The notes under the pieces were generated by a model, which was given only the letters and a program-made list of their open reading frames with translations, ran no database searches and was not told the origin of the DNA. Below are positions 42,299-51,025 of a DNA stretch of 64,000 nucleotides, piece after piece. The stretch's first letter is position 1. Every line of letters starts with the position of its first letter. The stretch spans positions 1-64,000 of the forward strand of contig JAWKMJ010000009.1 of the NCBI GenBank assembly GCA_041392305.1, read 5' to 3'. The position numbers and the translations under genes were made by a program. This stretch comes from JAGQYP01 sp041392305 (lineage in GTDB: Bacteria; Bacteroidota; Bacteroidia; Flavobacteriales_D; Crocinitomicaceae).

Positions 42299-42958
42299 AT
42301 GAAGCTCTTTTTTTTGCTTCTTTTTGGATTTCTGTTATACTCTTGTAATTCCGGCAAGGATATGGAACCTAATTGGGAAGTTAAATATGAATTCGTCGTA
42401 TTTATTGCTGAGACAAGCAATGCATCATTTCAAGATAATTCTGTGTCAACATTAGGTTTTGAATCTTCCGATTCTAAAAGGGCAAAAAGATTAAAAGACT
42501 TTATTAATAATAAGAGACATACCAGACTGAAACATGTTATTCTAGAGAAGTATCCCAATCTCAAGGATAAAGAATTCAAAATAGATTTCGTACCTCTTAA
42601 CGGAGAAGTGAAAGATGGATTTAAGTTTGAACTTTACGCCATGGAGGATGAAAATTGTGAAAACTTATTAATGGATTATGTGACTCGTTGCGAAAATGAA
42701 TTTCATTACCTCAATCATACTACCAATGGTCAAATTCGAGATGAAATCAATTTCAAATTGGATAGCTTAAAGCAAAAAATGCAAGCGTTTTTAAAGTTGC
42801 CGGATGAGGAAAGAGATGTAAAAGAAATAACAAAACTAGAAAAAACTTACACCCTGCTGCTTGAGAAAAAAGCAGAATGGGAAATTGCAGCAGCGGGTCA
42901 GTCTAACAAAATCTTTTTTTACCTAGATCGAAGACCCAAGAAAGTCAAAGTCAATTAG
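42299..42958 (+). CDS. Lipoprotein of unknown function
   Basis: A 219-residue lipoprotein (signal with FLLYSC, Cys16). The mature part has a central helical, Glu/Lys-rich segment (SLKQKMQAFLKLPDEERDVKEITKLEKTYTLLLEKKAEWEI) and a short first half with KYEFVVFIAETSNASF. There is no recognisable domain. It ends the gene run 40400-42958 and is convergent with the response-regulator gene, with a gap of 2 bp only. Confidence 0.7.
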   Translation: MKLFFLLLFGFLLYSCNSGKDMEPNWEVKYEFVVFIAETSNASFQDNSVSTLGFESSDSKRAKRLKDFINNKRHTRLKHVILEKYPNLKDKEFKIDFVPLNGEVKDGFKFELYAMEDENCENLLMDYVTRCENEFHYLNHTTNGQIRDEINFKLDSLKQKMQAFLKLPDEERDVKEITKLEKTYTLLLEKKAEWEIAAAGQSNKIFFYLDRRPKKVKVN

Positions 42959-42960
42959 TT

Positions 42961-43647
42961 TTATGCTATTTCCAACTTAAATCCAACCCCATGTACATTG
43001 GATATGGAGATACTCGGGTCTTCTTTCAAATACTTTCTAAGCTTTGTAATGAACACGTCTAAGGATCTTCCAACAAAATAATCATCCTGACCCCAAACAG
43101 AGTTCAAAACAATATCTCTTGGCAAAACTTTGTTTTTGTTCTTGCAAAGTAATTTTAAAATATCGGCCTCTTTTTTAGTCAGTTTTTTCTCAAATTTAGG
43201 GTGAGTCAGCTGATAATTATTGGAATCAAAATGATATTCACCTATTTCAAAAATATCGGCATCTTGTTCCATTTCTATATTGGCCCTTTTTAATAAAGCT
43301 CTTATTCTTAGAGTCAATTCTTCTGCACTGAAAGGCTTGGTTAAATAATCGTCTCCACCTACTTTAAAACCTTCTATTTTATCTTCGATCTGAGACTTGG
43401 CTGTCAAAAACAAGATGGGAACATCTTTATTGATTTTTCGAATATCTTTTGCCAAACTAAATCCATCCTTCTCAGGCATCATCACATCTAAAACACATAA
43501 ATGATACGTGTCTGAATTAAACTTTTTCAGACCTTCTTTACCATCGGTCGCCAAATGAACTGTAAAACCATTCATTTTTAATTGGTCCTGGATCACAAAT
43601 CCTAAATTCAGATCGTCTTCAGCTAATAATATTTTCAACGTGTTCAT
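42961..43647 (-). CDS. Two-component response regulator, OmpR/PhoB type
   Basis: A 228-residue regulator: a receiver domain with AEDD (9-12), the phospho-acceptor Asp54 in LCVLDVMMPEKDG and the Lys in FLTAKSQ, then a winged-helix output domain (~130-228) with LTKKEADILKLLCKNKNKVLPRDIVLNSVWG and VFITKLRKYLKEDPSISISNVHGVGFKL. Its closest relatives by pattern are the RprY-type regulators of Bacteroidota. It overlaps the kinase gene by 4 bp and is cotranscribed with it. Confidence 0.92.
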   Translation of the reverse strand: MNTLKILLAEDDLNLGFVIQDQLKMNGFTVHLATDGKEGLKKFNSDTYHLCVLDVMMPEKDGFSLAKDIRKINKDVPILFLTAKSQIEDKIEGFKVGGDDYLTKPFSAEELTLRIRALLKRANIEMEQDADIFEIGEYHFDSNNYQLTHPKFEKKLTKKEADILKLLCKNKNKVLPRDIVLNSVWGQDDYFVGRSLDVFITKLRKYLKEDPSISISNVHGVGFKLEIA

Positions 43648-44981
43648 GCGCCTTGTTTTGGTAAATAAAAATAGAACTTACTTCCTTTCCCAGGAGTTGA
43701 TTTCACATGGATGGTTCCTCCGTGTTCTTCGATAATTCGCTTTACATAAAATAATCCAAGTCCAAATCCTTTAACATTATGTACATTCCCAGTGGGAACT
43801 CGATAAAACTTTTCAAAAATATACTTTAAATTTTCTTTTTTTATCCCAATTCCATGATCCATAATCTCAACTACAATGCCTTCTTTACTGTCTCTTGTAG
43901 AAACTTCAATGTGACAAGGGTCTTTAGAGTATTTGATGCCATTGTCAATTAAGTTGTAAATAACATTTCCGATGTGCACAGGATCTACAAATAGAACTGG
44001 ATTTGTGGCTTCCAAATGAATTTCAAATTTTCCATTTTCTTTTAACTGATTCGTTTCAAAATTTTCCTTTGCCTCTTCAATAAATTCATGGAGATCAAAT
44101 TCTTCTTTTGCAAGTTTAATCTGGTTCTTTTCTAATTTGGTGATGTTCAATACTCGTTCTACTTGCTTCTCAAGTCGTTTATTTTCTTTGTAAATTATCC
44201 CAGCATATCTAAGAACACGATCTTTGTCTTTCAGCATCTCTTCGTTGAGTAAAGTTTCACTTGATAAAGAGATTGTAGAAATCGGCGTTTTCAATTCATG
44301 TGTCATATTATTAATGAAGTCATTTTTGATTTCTGATAACCTCTTTTGCTTCAGTATGATATGAAGAGAAAAACCAAAAAATCCAATAAGGATAACAACA
44401 ATTATTGACAAGTATATCCACGGAGTAATATCGGAAGGAATTTCGGTTAAGGAGGTATTCTGAAGATCTGGAAAAATCACTCCAAAGTAGTGTCCATTTT
44501 TATCCCAGTTAATCTTATGATCACTTACGTCAAACGACTTTGTGATCACCGTGTCACTCTCTATTTTTACTTCATTACCAAAAACAATTGAATCAGTAAA
44601 ACAATCATAAATTCCGTAAATAAACTTTTCTTTGATTCCTTGCTCATCAAATTCTCTTATTAAAAGACTTTCTAAAAAATAGGGGTGTAGGGTATCATTT
44701 ATTTCTACTGTAAAAGAATTTCCAGAAACTTGCTTTACACGATTATATAAATCGATCGGGTCATTATTGATGCGTTGAATTTCTTTAACAACATTGGCTA
44801 ATGATATTTTAGCCTTGTTTACGAATTGCTGATAGTTCAAACTGTCCTGACTTTGAGCTACTTCAATCTTTATATTCTGAATTTCTATCGTTTTATTAAT
44901 CCAATAAACTTGAGTAAGTATAATACTCACAAGGGCAAGTATCCCAAAGGCGACAACAAATCTGAATCTGGTATTGTTCAT
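43644..44981 (-). CDS. Sensor histidine kinase, two transmembrane segments
   Basis: A 445-residue kinase: a transmembrane helix at ~8-27, a periplasmic sensor region (~28-185) and a second helix at ~188-210 (YLSIIVVILIGFFGFSLHII). A clear HAMP is not seen. Next the dimerisation/phosphoacceptor box (FINNMTHELKTPISTIS, conserved His in THELKTP), then the ATPase domain with N-box VIYNLIDNGIKYS, DHGIGI, FEKFYRV and GFGLGLFYVKRI. It is paired with the downstream regulator gene. The periplasmic signal is unknown. A matching promoter lies at 45001-45030. Confidence 0.92.
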   Translation of the reverse strand: MNNTRFRFVVAFGILALVSIILTQVYWINKTIEIQNIKIEVAQSQDSLNYQQFVNKAKISLANVVKEIQRINNDPIDLYNRVKQVSGNSFTVEINDTLHPYFLESLLIREFDEQGIKEKFIYGIYDCFTDSIVFGNEVKIESDTVITKSFDVSDHKINWDKNGHYFGVIFPDLQNTSLTEIPSDITPWIYLSIIVVILIGFFGFSLHIILKQKRLSEIKNDFINNMTHELKTPISTISLSSETLLNEEMLKDKDRVLRYAGIIYKENKRLEKQVERVLNITKLEKNQIKLAKEEFDLHEFIEEAKENFETNQLKENGKFEIHLEATNPVLFVDPVHIGNVIYNLIDNGIKYSKDPCHIEVSTRDSKEGIVVEIMDHGIGIKKENLKYIFEKFYRVPTGNVHNVKGFGLGLFYVKRIIEEHGGTIHVKSTPGKGSKFYFYLPKQGA

Positions 44982-45000
44982 GAATCCAAAATAGGAATTC

Positions 45001-45030
45001 TAAAGATAAGGATTAGACCAACCAACACAA
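45001..45030 (-). promoter_or_regulatory. Promoter of the two-component operon
   Basis: On the minus strand TTG (45030-45028), 19 nt, TATCTTTA (45008-45001), the same -7 variant as at 8360-8367. It lies 20 nt upstream of the kinase start. Confidence 0.5.
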
Positions 45031-45060
45031 GAAAAAATAACAACACCTTAACAAAACAAA

Positions 45061-45133
45061 AACCCTAACGGGGTTAAAAAAAGCAACCCCAAAGGGGTTG
45101 AACAATCATACCAACCCTGAAGAGGTTGAACAA
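45061..45133. repeat. Three tandem AACCC/GGGTT hairpin units
   Basis: AACCCTAACGGGGTT (45061-45075), CAACCCCAAAGGGGTTG plus AACAA (45084-45105) and CAACCCTGAAGAGGTTG plus AACAA (45112-45133). The units are spaced by 23-28 bp, each a small hairpin with decreasing perfection. No gene is present in 44982-45232. Confidence 0.75.
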
Positions 45134-45168
45134 AAATAAAGACTGCCAAAACAAGTCTGACAGTCTTT
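45131..45168 (-). terminator. Terminator of groSL
   Basis: On the minus strand AAAGACTG pairs with CAGTCTTT (45161-45168 with 45138-45145) around a 15-nt loop, followed by TATTTTTG. It lies 65 bp after the groL stop. Confidence 0.7.
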
Positions 45169-45232
45169 ACGAGATATATAGCCGTTCCGCACTACCCGCA
45201 ATAGCGGCAAGATTGGATCGTCAATGATGCGA

Positions 45233-46870
45233 TTACATCATACCAGGCATTCCACCAGGCATACCACCACCCATTGCGGCAGCCGATTCATCCTGTGGCT
45301 CTTCAGCAACCACACATTCTGTGGTCAAGAGCATAGAAGCAATTGAAGCTGCATTTTCCATTGCAATACGTGTAACTTTTGTTGGATCAATTACCCCTGC
45401 TTTATAAAGGTTTTCATACTTTTCAGTTCTCGCATTGTAACCAAAATCAGCTTTACCTTCTCTTATTTTTTGAACAACAACAGCACCTTCTCCTCCTGCA
45501 TTTGCAATGATTTGACGCAGTGGTTCTTCAACAGCGCGTGTGATGATCTTAATCCCTGTATTCTCATCTTCATTCGCACCTTGGAGTTTCTCTAAAACAG
45601 CTCCAGCTCGAATTAAGGCTACTCCTCCTCCAGGTATGATTCCTTCTTCAACAGCAGCTCGTGTAGCAGCTAAAGCATCATCCACTCTGTCTTTTTTCTC
45701 TTTCATTTCAACTTCAGTCGCTGCACCAACATAAAGAACAGCAACTCCACCAGCTAATTTAGCCAATCTTTCTTGAAGCTTTTCTCTATCATAGTCAGAT
45801 GTGGTGGTTTCAATTTGTGCTTTTATTTGGGCAACACGGGCATTGATTTCTTTTTTATTTCCAGCACCATTGATGATAGTGGTATTGTCTTTATCAATCT
45901 CGATTTTTTCCGCTGTTCCCAACATGTCTACTGTAGCTGTTTCCAAAGAAAGACCTCTTTCTTCCGAAATCACTACCCCTCCAGTTAGGATTGCAATATC
46001 CTCCAACATTGCTTTTCTACGATCACCAAATCCAGGAGCTTTTACTGCAGCGATTTTTAAAGATCCTCTGATTCGATTTACCACTAAAGTTGCCAATGCC
46101 TCACTTTCAACATCTTCAGCAATTATCAAAAGGGGTTTTCCTGATTGCGCAACAGGCTCCAAAACAGGAAGTAAATCTTTCATGTTAGAAATCTTCTTAT
46201 CGTAAATTAGAATCTGGGGATTCTCTAATTCTGCAACCATTTTTTCAGTATTCGTCACAAAATAAGGTGAAAGATATCCTCTATCGAATTGCATTCCCTC
46301 AACAGTTTTTACTTCGGTCTCCGTTCCTTTTGCTTCTTCCACTGTAATCACTCCGTCGTTCCCTACAACTTTCATCGCGTCAGCAATTAAACTTCCAATA
46401 GTTTCATCATTATTTGCTGAAATTGTTGCAACCTGCTTGATCTTATTATTGTCCGAACCAACTTCTTTAGACAGTTTCTTAAGCTCTGCAACTACTGCTT
46501 CAACTGCTTTGTCAATTCCCCTTTTAAGATCCATTGGATTCGCCCCTGCAGCAACGTTTTTCAATCCGGCATTAACGATAGCCTGTGCGAGTACAGTTGC
46601 TGTTGTTGTTCCGTCACCGGCAATATCCGCTGTTTTCGAAGCGACTTCTTTTACCATTTGCGCCCCTATGTTTTCAATTGGATCAGCTAGTTCAATTTCT
46701 TTTGCAACTGAAACCCCGTCTTTTGTAACATGTGGTGACCCAAACTTCTTTTCTAGGATCACATTTCTTCCCTTCGGTCCCAAAGTTACTTTTACTGCAT
46801 TTGCTAAAGTATCTACACCATTTTTTAGCTTGTCTCTAGCGTCAACGTCAAAGTGAATTTGTTTTGCCAT
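45233..46870 (-). CDS. groL: Chaperonin GroEL (Hsp60)
   Basis: A 545-residue chaperonin subunit. It starts KQIHFDVDARDKLKNGVDTLANAVKVTLGPKGRNVILEK, with the ATP motif AGDGTTTATVLAQAI, and the C-terminal tail is GGMPGGMPGMM. AAVEEGIIPGGGVALIRA is the conserved equatorial loop. It assembles into the 14-mer cage with GroES lids. It lies 19 bp downstream of groS in one transcript; no CIRCE palindrome is seen upstream of groS. Confidence 0.98.
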   Translation of the reverse strand: MAKQIHFDVDARDKLKNGVDTLANAVKVTLGPKGRNVILEKKFGSPHVTKDGVSVAKEIELADPIENIGAQMVKEVASKTADIAGDGTTTATVLAQAIVNAGLKNVAAGANPMDLKRGIDKAVEAVVAELKKLSKEVGSDNNKIKQVATISANNDETIGSLIADAMKVVGNDGVITVEEAKGTETEVKTVEGMQFDRGYLSPYFVTNTEKMVAELENPQILIYDKKISNMKDLLPVLEPVAQSGKPLLIIAEDVESEALATLVVNRIRGSLKIAAVKAPGFGDRRKAMLEDIAILTGGVVISEERGLSLETATVDMLGTAEKIEIDKDNTTIINGAGNKKEINARVAQIKAQIETTTSDYDREKLQERLAKLAGGVAVLYVGAATEVEMKEKKDRVDDALAATRAAVEEGIIPGGGVALIRAGAVLEKLQGANEDENTGIKIITRAVEEPLRQIIANAGGEGAVVVQKIREGKADFGYNARTEKYENLYKAGVIDPTKVTRIAMENAASIASMLLTTECVVAEEPQDESAAAMGGGMPGGMPGMM

Positions 46871-46889
46871 TTTTTTCTAATTTTTTTGA

Positions 46890-47165
46890 TTATAAAATTC
46901 CGTAAACATCCGACTCTCTCATAATAAGAAAGGTCGAACCATCTAACTTAATTTCTGTTCCTGAATACTGACCATACAAAACTTGGTCACCTTTTTTTAC
47001 TGTCATGGGTTCATCCTTTTTACCCTGACCGGCGGCTACTACTTCTCCTTGTAGTGGTTTTTCTTTCGCCGTATCAGGTATGATGATTCCACTTGCAGTT
47101 TTTTCCTCTGCTGGAGCCGGCTTAATCAGAACTCGATCTGCTAAAGGCTTGAATTTTGTTGACAT
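46890..47165 (-). CDS. groS: Co-chaperonin GroES (Hsp10)
   Basis: A 91-residue lid subunit of the chaperonin. It begins FKPLADRVLIKPAPAEEKTASGIIIPDTAKEKP, with the mobile loop (KTASGIIIPD) that contacts GroEL, and ends LDGSTFLIMRESDVYGIL. It is upstream of groL. The 163-bp upstream region has no CIRCE element and no evident Bacteroidota promoter, so the control is uncertain. Confidence 0.97.
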   Translation of the reverse strand: MSTKFKPLADRVLIKPAPAEEKTASGIIIPDTAKEKPLQGEVVAAGQGKKDEPMTVKKGDQVLYGQYSGTEIKLDGSTFLIMRESDVYGIL

Positions 47166-47273
47166 ATTTATTTCGTTTTTTTGTTAAACAATCTTTCGGT
47201 TTAGGCAATCACTAATTTTGTGCCACATGGAATACCTAGAAAAAATGGCATAAAAAAGAATTTCTAGAGCAAA

Positions 47274-47312
47274 AAAAAATGTCAGTTCCATGACAGACTG
47301 ACATTTTCAAAT
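47274..47312 (-). terminator. Terminator after secG
   Basis: AAAATGTCAGT pairs with ACTGACATTTT (stem of 11 bp), followed on the minus strand by a run of T. It separates the miaB-secG run from the groSL operon. Confidence 0.75.
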
Positions 47313-47328
47313 TTATTCAAAATGAATT

Positions 47329-47640
47329 TTATTCGGTTGGAATTTGGTTTCCTGTCGGTGCTCCTTGTTGAATTGGAGCTGCTCCTCCTTCTGTTTCTGT
47401 CTCCTGAACCTCTCCCGTGGTTGGCAACCACATTGGAGAAATTAATGCCAACACCACTATAAAAGTAGCAAGCGACCAGCTGGCTTTTTCCAAAAAATCA
47501 GATGCTCTTCTCACTCCTCCTAACTGAGATGCTGAACCAAAATCAGTTGAAAACCCACCTCCTTTTGGATTTTGCATTAAAATCACAAGGATCAACAATA
47601 CACTTGCAATAATGATCAATGTATAAATAACTCCTAACAT
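47329..47640 (-). CDS. secG: Preprotein translocase subunit SecG
   Basis: A 103-residue inner-membrane protein with two helices (~3-22 and ~53-72) around the conserved NPKGGGFSTDFGSASQLGGVRRASDFLEK loop, then an acidic/Pro/Gln-rich C-terminal tail. SecG is an accessory subunit of SecYEG and helps the SecA motor. The gene ends the operon miaB - sigma-54 regulator - lptE - TPR protein - secG; a terminator follows. Confidence 0.94.
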   Translation of the reverse strand: MLGVIYTLIIIASVLLILVILMQNPKGGGFSTDFGSASQLGGVRRASDFLEKASWSLATFIVVLALISPMWLPTTGEVQETETEGGAAPIQQGAPTGNQIPTE

Positions 47641-47646
47641 CTTGTT

Positions 47647-49266
47647 CTAATTTTTCTTTTCTAATTCGGAGATCTCCTCCAATTTTTTTGCAAATAAACT
47701 CTTTTTTTCCGGAAATTTCAAAATTAATTTTTCATAAAGCTTCTTGGCTTTTGCATAGGACCCCTGATAAACATGTAAATCGGCCAATGTTTCAGAAACT
47801 ATTTCCATGTCATCTTGTAAACTTTTCTTGGCATTTTTTGTTGGTGAAAAGAATTCTTTTTTTGATTTTGAAATTCTTGGTTCGTCTTCAATGAACTTTT
47901 CTATAAGCACATCACGTTGGATTACATTCGCCTTTTTTTGACGTTCTTCTTTTGGTGATTGGCTATTTTTGTTCGCCTTTAACCAATCAAGAAAAGTCAT
48001 TTCCGTCTTTTCATTTACCTCGATTCTTACAGGTTCCTGAAACGAAGAAGAAGTTTGTTCTTCTTGAAATTCTTTTTTTAAATCAGAAGAAGTTTTTTTC
48101 AATTTTTTCTTTGAAACATCTGCTTTTTTTTCAGGATCTGGATTCACTAATTTCATTTGCAAGTCTGTATCAACAAGCTCCTCTTCTTCCACTTCATAAT
48201 AAATTGGTTCCAAATCTGAAAAATCAATTTCCAAATGATAATAGTCTTCGTCTTCTCCTTTGTATTTTTTAAATTTAAAGTGGGTGTTTTGACTTTGATT
48301 GACTAGAGCATCATGAATTTTATCTTCATCTCTAATAATTGTTGTGGAATCTAGTTCTTCTCTATCTTTACCTAGCTGTTCAAAAAGCTTTTTCTCTTTC
48401 TTTTTCTTTTTATGCTTTTTCTTCTTCTTTCTCTTCTTTTCCTGATATTCTTTTAAATCATCTCCTAAAGAACTATCAACTTCCTTGGTTTCCTGCTCTC
48501 CCAAACTCCCTTCTTCCGCAAAAGTTAAATCCTCCAGTTTATTTTCTTTCGGTTCTGCTGAAATCTGGTCTATTTCTTCCTTAATATGAGGATCATCTTC
48601 TAAATGAGTCTTTTCCTTGGACTGAAATTCATTTTCTGGATTGACTTCGCCATATTTCTTTTCTATTTCGGCTATGATTCTAAGAGTTTCGGGACTTAAC
48701 TCAATGCTTTTTTGAGCTTCTTTGATGGTCGCTTTATTAGAATCTGTCAACTCGATGTTCTCTTCAGACTCTAAATTTTTGTCTTTCTCATCACTTGCTA
48801 TTGGCTCAAAATTTCCTTCTGATATTACTGGATCAGAGAGATCATCAGTTTTAGTTTTTTCCAATATTGGTTCCTCTACATTCAATTCTTTCGCGATAAC
48901 CTCCTTAGTCTGAGTTTCTTCAGTTTCATCTTTGATAGATACTTTTTGTACAATCTCCTCTGTTGTTGCAAGCGAAATAGATTCATTGGCTTCTTCTTTG
49001 ATGAGATCTGCAGTAGAATGAATCAAAGGAATTTCAGGTTCTTCTAGATACTTTTCTAAAACAGCGCGATCATTAACTTGTATTGCTAGCTTTTTTAATT
49101 CTCCTTCAAAATGAACATCCTTGGTCGATTTCAACCCTTTCAAAATAATCATTGGAAACAAAGAGGTATATGGAAATTTTTCATGCAATTCCAGTGCCTG
49201 CTTTAATGTGTCCGAATCTAATATCGAATGATTTTCTAAATGTGCTATGATCTTACTTAGGTTCAC
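47647..49266 (-). CDS. Acidic, low-complexity protein with C-terminal TPR-like end
   Basis: A 539-residue protein. The N-terminal ~65 residues are folded-looking (HLENHSILDSDTLKQALELHEKFPYTSLF), then follows a very long charged, mostly disordered region rich in Glu, Lys and Ser (residues ~100-470, with a poly-Lys patch KKRKKKKKHKKKKKEKK near 280). The C-terminal ~50 residues (ADLHVYQGSYAKAKKLYEKLILKFPEKK) look like a TPR hairpin. Such proteins sit next to lptE and secG in many Bacteroidota; the role is unknown. It follows lptE directly and precedes secG by 6 bp. Confidence 0.75.
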   Translation of the reverse strand: MNLSKIIAHLENHSILDSDTLKQALELHEKFPYTSLFPMIILKGLKSTKDVHFEGELKKLAIQVNDRAVLEKYLEEPEIPLIHSTADLIKEEANESISLATTEEIVQKVSIKDETEETQTKEVIAKELNVEEPILEKTKTDDLSDPVISEGNFEPIASDEKDKNLESEENIELTDSNKATIKEAQKSIELSPETLRIIAEIEKKYGEVNPENEFQSKEKTHLEDDPHIKEEIDQISAEPKENKLEDLTFAEEGSLGEQETKEVDSSLGDDLKEYQEKKRKKKKKHKKKKKEKKLFEQLGKDREELDSTTIIRDEDKIHDALVNQSQNTHFKFKKYKGEDEDYYHLEIDFSDLEPIYYEVEEEELVDTDLQMKLVNPDPEKKADVSKKKLKKTSSDLKKEFQEEQTSSSFQEPVRIEVNEKTEMTFLDWLKANKNSQSPKEERQKKANVIQRDVLIEKFIEDEPRISKSKKEFFSPTKNAKKSLQDDMEIVSETLADLHVYQGSYAKAKKLYEKLILKFPEKKSLFAKKLEEISELEKKN

Positions 49267-49779
49267 TTACCAGTTAGAGTTTAGTTTGTTCAATATGTCT
49301 TGTGTGATCTGTTGATTGATTTCTTCAAGTAAAGCCGACTGAACTGAATTGATATCCTGATCCGATGGGTAATCAGCAAATCGACTAAATGTTTGATTAA
49401 AGCTCAAACTATCTTTTAAGGCATTCTTGTGAATTACACTGATTGAAATGGTCAGTCTGTTTTGTGCTGCATTTTCATCGTTTTGAATAGATACTGGGCT
49501 GATATTATAGCCTGTTACTTTCCCTTCAAATTGTAAATCCCCTTCATTTCCAACCAACTGATATTTGGTTCGATTCAATAAGGCATCTTTAAGGTCTTCA
49601 GTGAAAATTTGGCCGTAATTTACAGGAGCATTAGGATTTGAGTTTTCAAAAATAGATACCGAAAATGTTTTACATTCTGTACATGCTGGTGTCCCATCGG
49701 TGAAACCATAGGTTACCTTACAAGAATTCAACAGGTAAATTCCAGCAATGAAACTAAATATGATGAAAAGACTTTTCAC
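49267..49779 (-). CDS. lptE: LPS assembly lipoprotein LptE
   Basis: A 170-residue lipoprotein (signal ending LLNSC, Cys20) with KVTYGFTDGTPA near the mature N-terminus and the LptE-like strands FSVSIFENSNPNAPVNYGQIFTEDLKDALLNRTKYQLV and GDLQFEGKVTGYNISPVSI. LptE plugs the LptD barrel and helps to deliver LPS to the outer surface. The match to the Bacteroidota LptE family is by pattern and by its conserved neighbours. It overlaps the upstream sigma-54 regulator gene by 4 bp (ATGA). Confidence 0.85.
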   Translation of the reverse strand: MKSLFIIFSFIAGIYLLNSCKVTYGFTDGTPACTECKTFSVSIFENSNPNAPVNYGQIFTEDLKDALLNRTKYQLVGNEGDLQFEGKVTGYNISPVSIQNDENAAQNRLTISISVIHKNALKDSLSFNQTFSRFADYPSDQDINSVQSALLEEINQQITQDILNKLNSNW

Positions 49780-51023
49780 TTTAAATTGTACTCCTTGATT
49801 TTTCTATAAAGGGTTCTTTCTGAGATCCCCAATTCCTGTGCTGCATATTTACGTTTTCCTTTGTGTTTTTCCAAAGCTTTCGAGATCAATTCTTTTTCTC
49901 GATCTTCCAAGGACAAAGATTCCTCTACTTCAACGTGCTCTTCGATGTTTTCTTGTGGAGCATCCGTATAAACATGCGTTTTAGGATGAATATAAGGAGA
50001 AGGCTCTGGTTTGCCCGCAGGTAATAATTTAGAGGCACTTGGACTATCCGAATAAATTCGACTGATTAAATCGGCTTTTTCATCAGTTAAATCTACATTC
50101 CCTCCATTTTTAATCATGTCCATGACAAGAGCTTTCAGATCATTCAAGTCATTTTTCATGTCAAACAAGACTTTATACAAAATCTCTCTTTCCGAAAAAT
50201 CGTTTTTCGTTTCACTGTTCACTACTTGTGGCAAATTCGATTGAACCGGAGGTAAATAGGAGAGAAGCGTATGTGCATCCAACAATCTGTTTTGCTCTAC
50301 AATGGAAATATGCTCCGTTATATTTTTCAATTGACGCACGTTTCCTGGCCAGTTGTAATTGGTTAATGCCTCTATTGCATCTGGATCCAGTTTGATTGCT
50401 GGCATTCTGTACTTTTCAGCAAAATCGGATGCAAACTTTCTAAACAAAAGATGGATGTCTTCTTTACGGTCTTTCAATGGAGGCAATTGAATCGGAACCG
50501 TGCTCAGACGATAAAACAAATCTTCTCTAAACTTTCCCTTTTTGATCGCAATCTGCATATTCTCGTTGGTTGCAGCTACTACGCGAACATTCGTTTTGAT
50601 TACTTGGGAAGACCCTACTCGGATAAATTCACCAGTTTCTAAGATTCTAAGTAATCTTACCTGTGTCTGCAAGGGTAATTCAGCTACTTCATCTAAAAAA
50701 ATTGTTCCTCCGTCCGCGACTTCAAAATATCCCTTTCTTGATCCGGCCGCTCCTGTAAACGATCCTTTTTCGTGACCAAATAATTCGGAATCGATAGTTC
50801 CCTCAGGTATTGCTCCACAGTTTACTGCAATATAAGGTCCGTGTTTTCTGGAACTCAATTGATGAATGATTTGAGGAATTATTTCTTTCCCTGTGCCACT
50901 TTCTCCAGTAACCAAAACAGAAATGTCGGTTGGAGCCACCTGAACGGCAATTTCCAACGCACGATTCAACATTGGAGTATTTCCAATAATACCAAATCGC
51001 TGCTTTACTGATTGAATATCCAT
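49776..51023 (-). CDS. Sigma-54-dependent transcriptional activator (no receiver domain)
   Basis: A 415-residue AAA+ activator of sigma-54 RNA polymerase. It starts directly with the AAA+ domain: Walker A GESGTGKE (40-47), the sigma-54-contacting loop GSFTGA (87-92; the Ala of GAFTGA is a Ser), Walker B DGGTIFLDEVAEL and the R-finger region FREDLFYRLSTV. After a flexible ~130-residue linker comes a Fis-type helix-turn-helix (ISKALEKHKGKRKYAAQELGISERTLYRKIKEY). It has no receiver or PAS domain, so it is probably regulated by level or by partner proteins. It lies 2 bp after miaB, in an operon with lptE and secG; this arrangement recurs in Bacteroidota. Confidence 0.92.
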   Translation of the reverse strand: MDIQSVKQRFGIIGNTPMLNRALEIAVQVAPTDISVLVTGESGTGKEIIPQIIHQLSSRKHGPYIAVNCGAIPEGTIDSELFGHEKGSFTGAAGSRKGYFEVADGGTIFLDEVAELPLQTQVRLLRILETGEFIRVGSSQVIKTNVRVVAATNENMQIAIKKGKFREDLFYRLSTVPIQLPPLKDRKEDIHLLFRKFASDFAEKYRMPAIKLDPDAIEALTNYNWPGNVRQLKNITEHISIVEQNRLLDAHTLLSYLPPVQSNLPQVVNSETKNDFSEREILYKVLFDMKNDLNDLKALVMDMIKNGGNVDLTDEKADLISRIYSDSPSASKLLPAGKPEPSPYIHPKTHVYTDAPQENIEEHVEVEESLSLEDREKELISKALEKHKGKRKYAAQELGISERTLYRKIKEYNLK

Positions 51024-51025
51024 AA

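Noticed and set aside
45801..46205. Long open frame antisense to groL, and similar frames across ftsZ, ftsA and the pump gene
   Set aside because: Shadows of strongly conserved genes on the other strand; composition is low-complexity (Ser/Leu-rich) with no family features.
47166..47273. CIRCE heat-shock element upstream of groS
   Set aside because: No TTAGCACTC-N9-GAGTGCTAA palindrome is present; the GroESL control here must be different.
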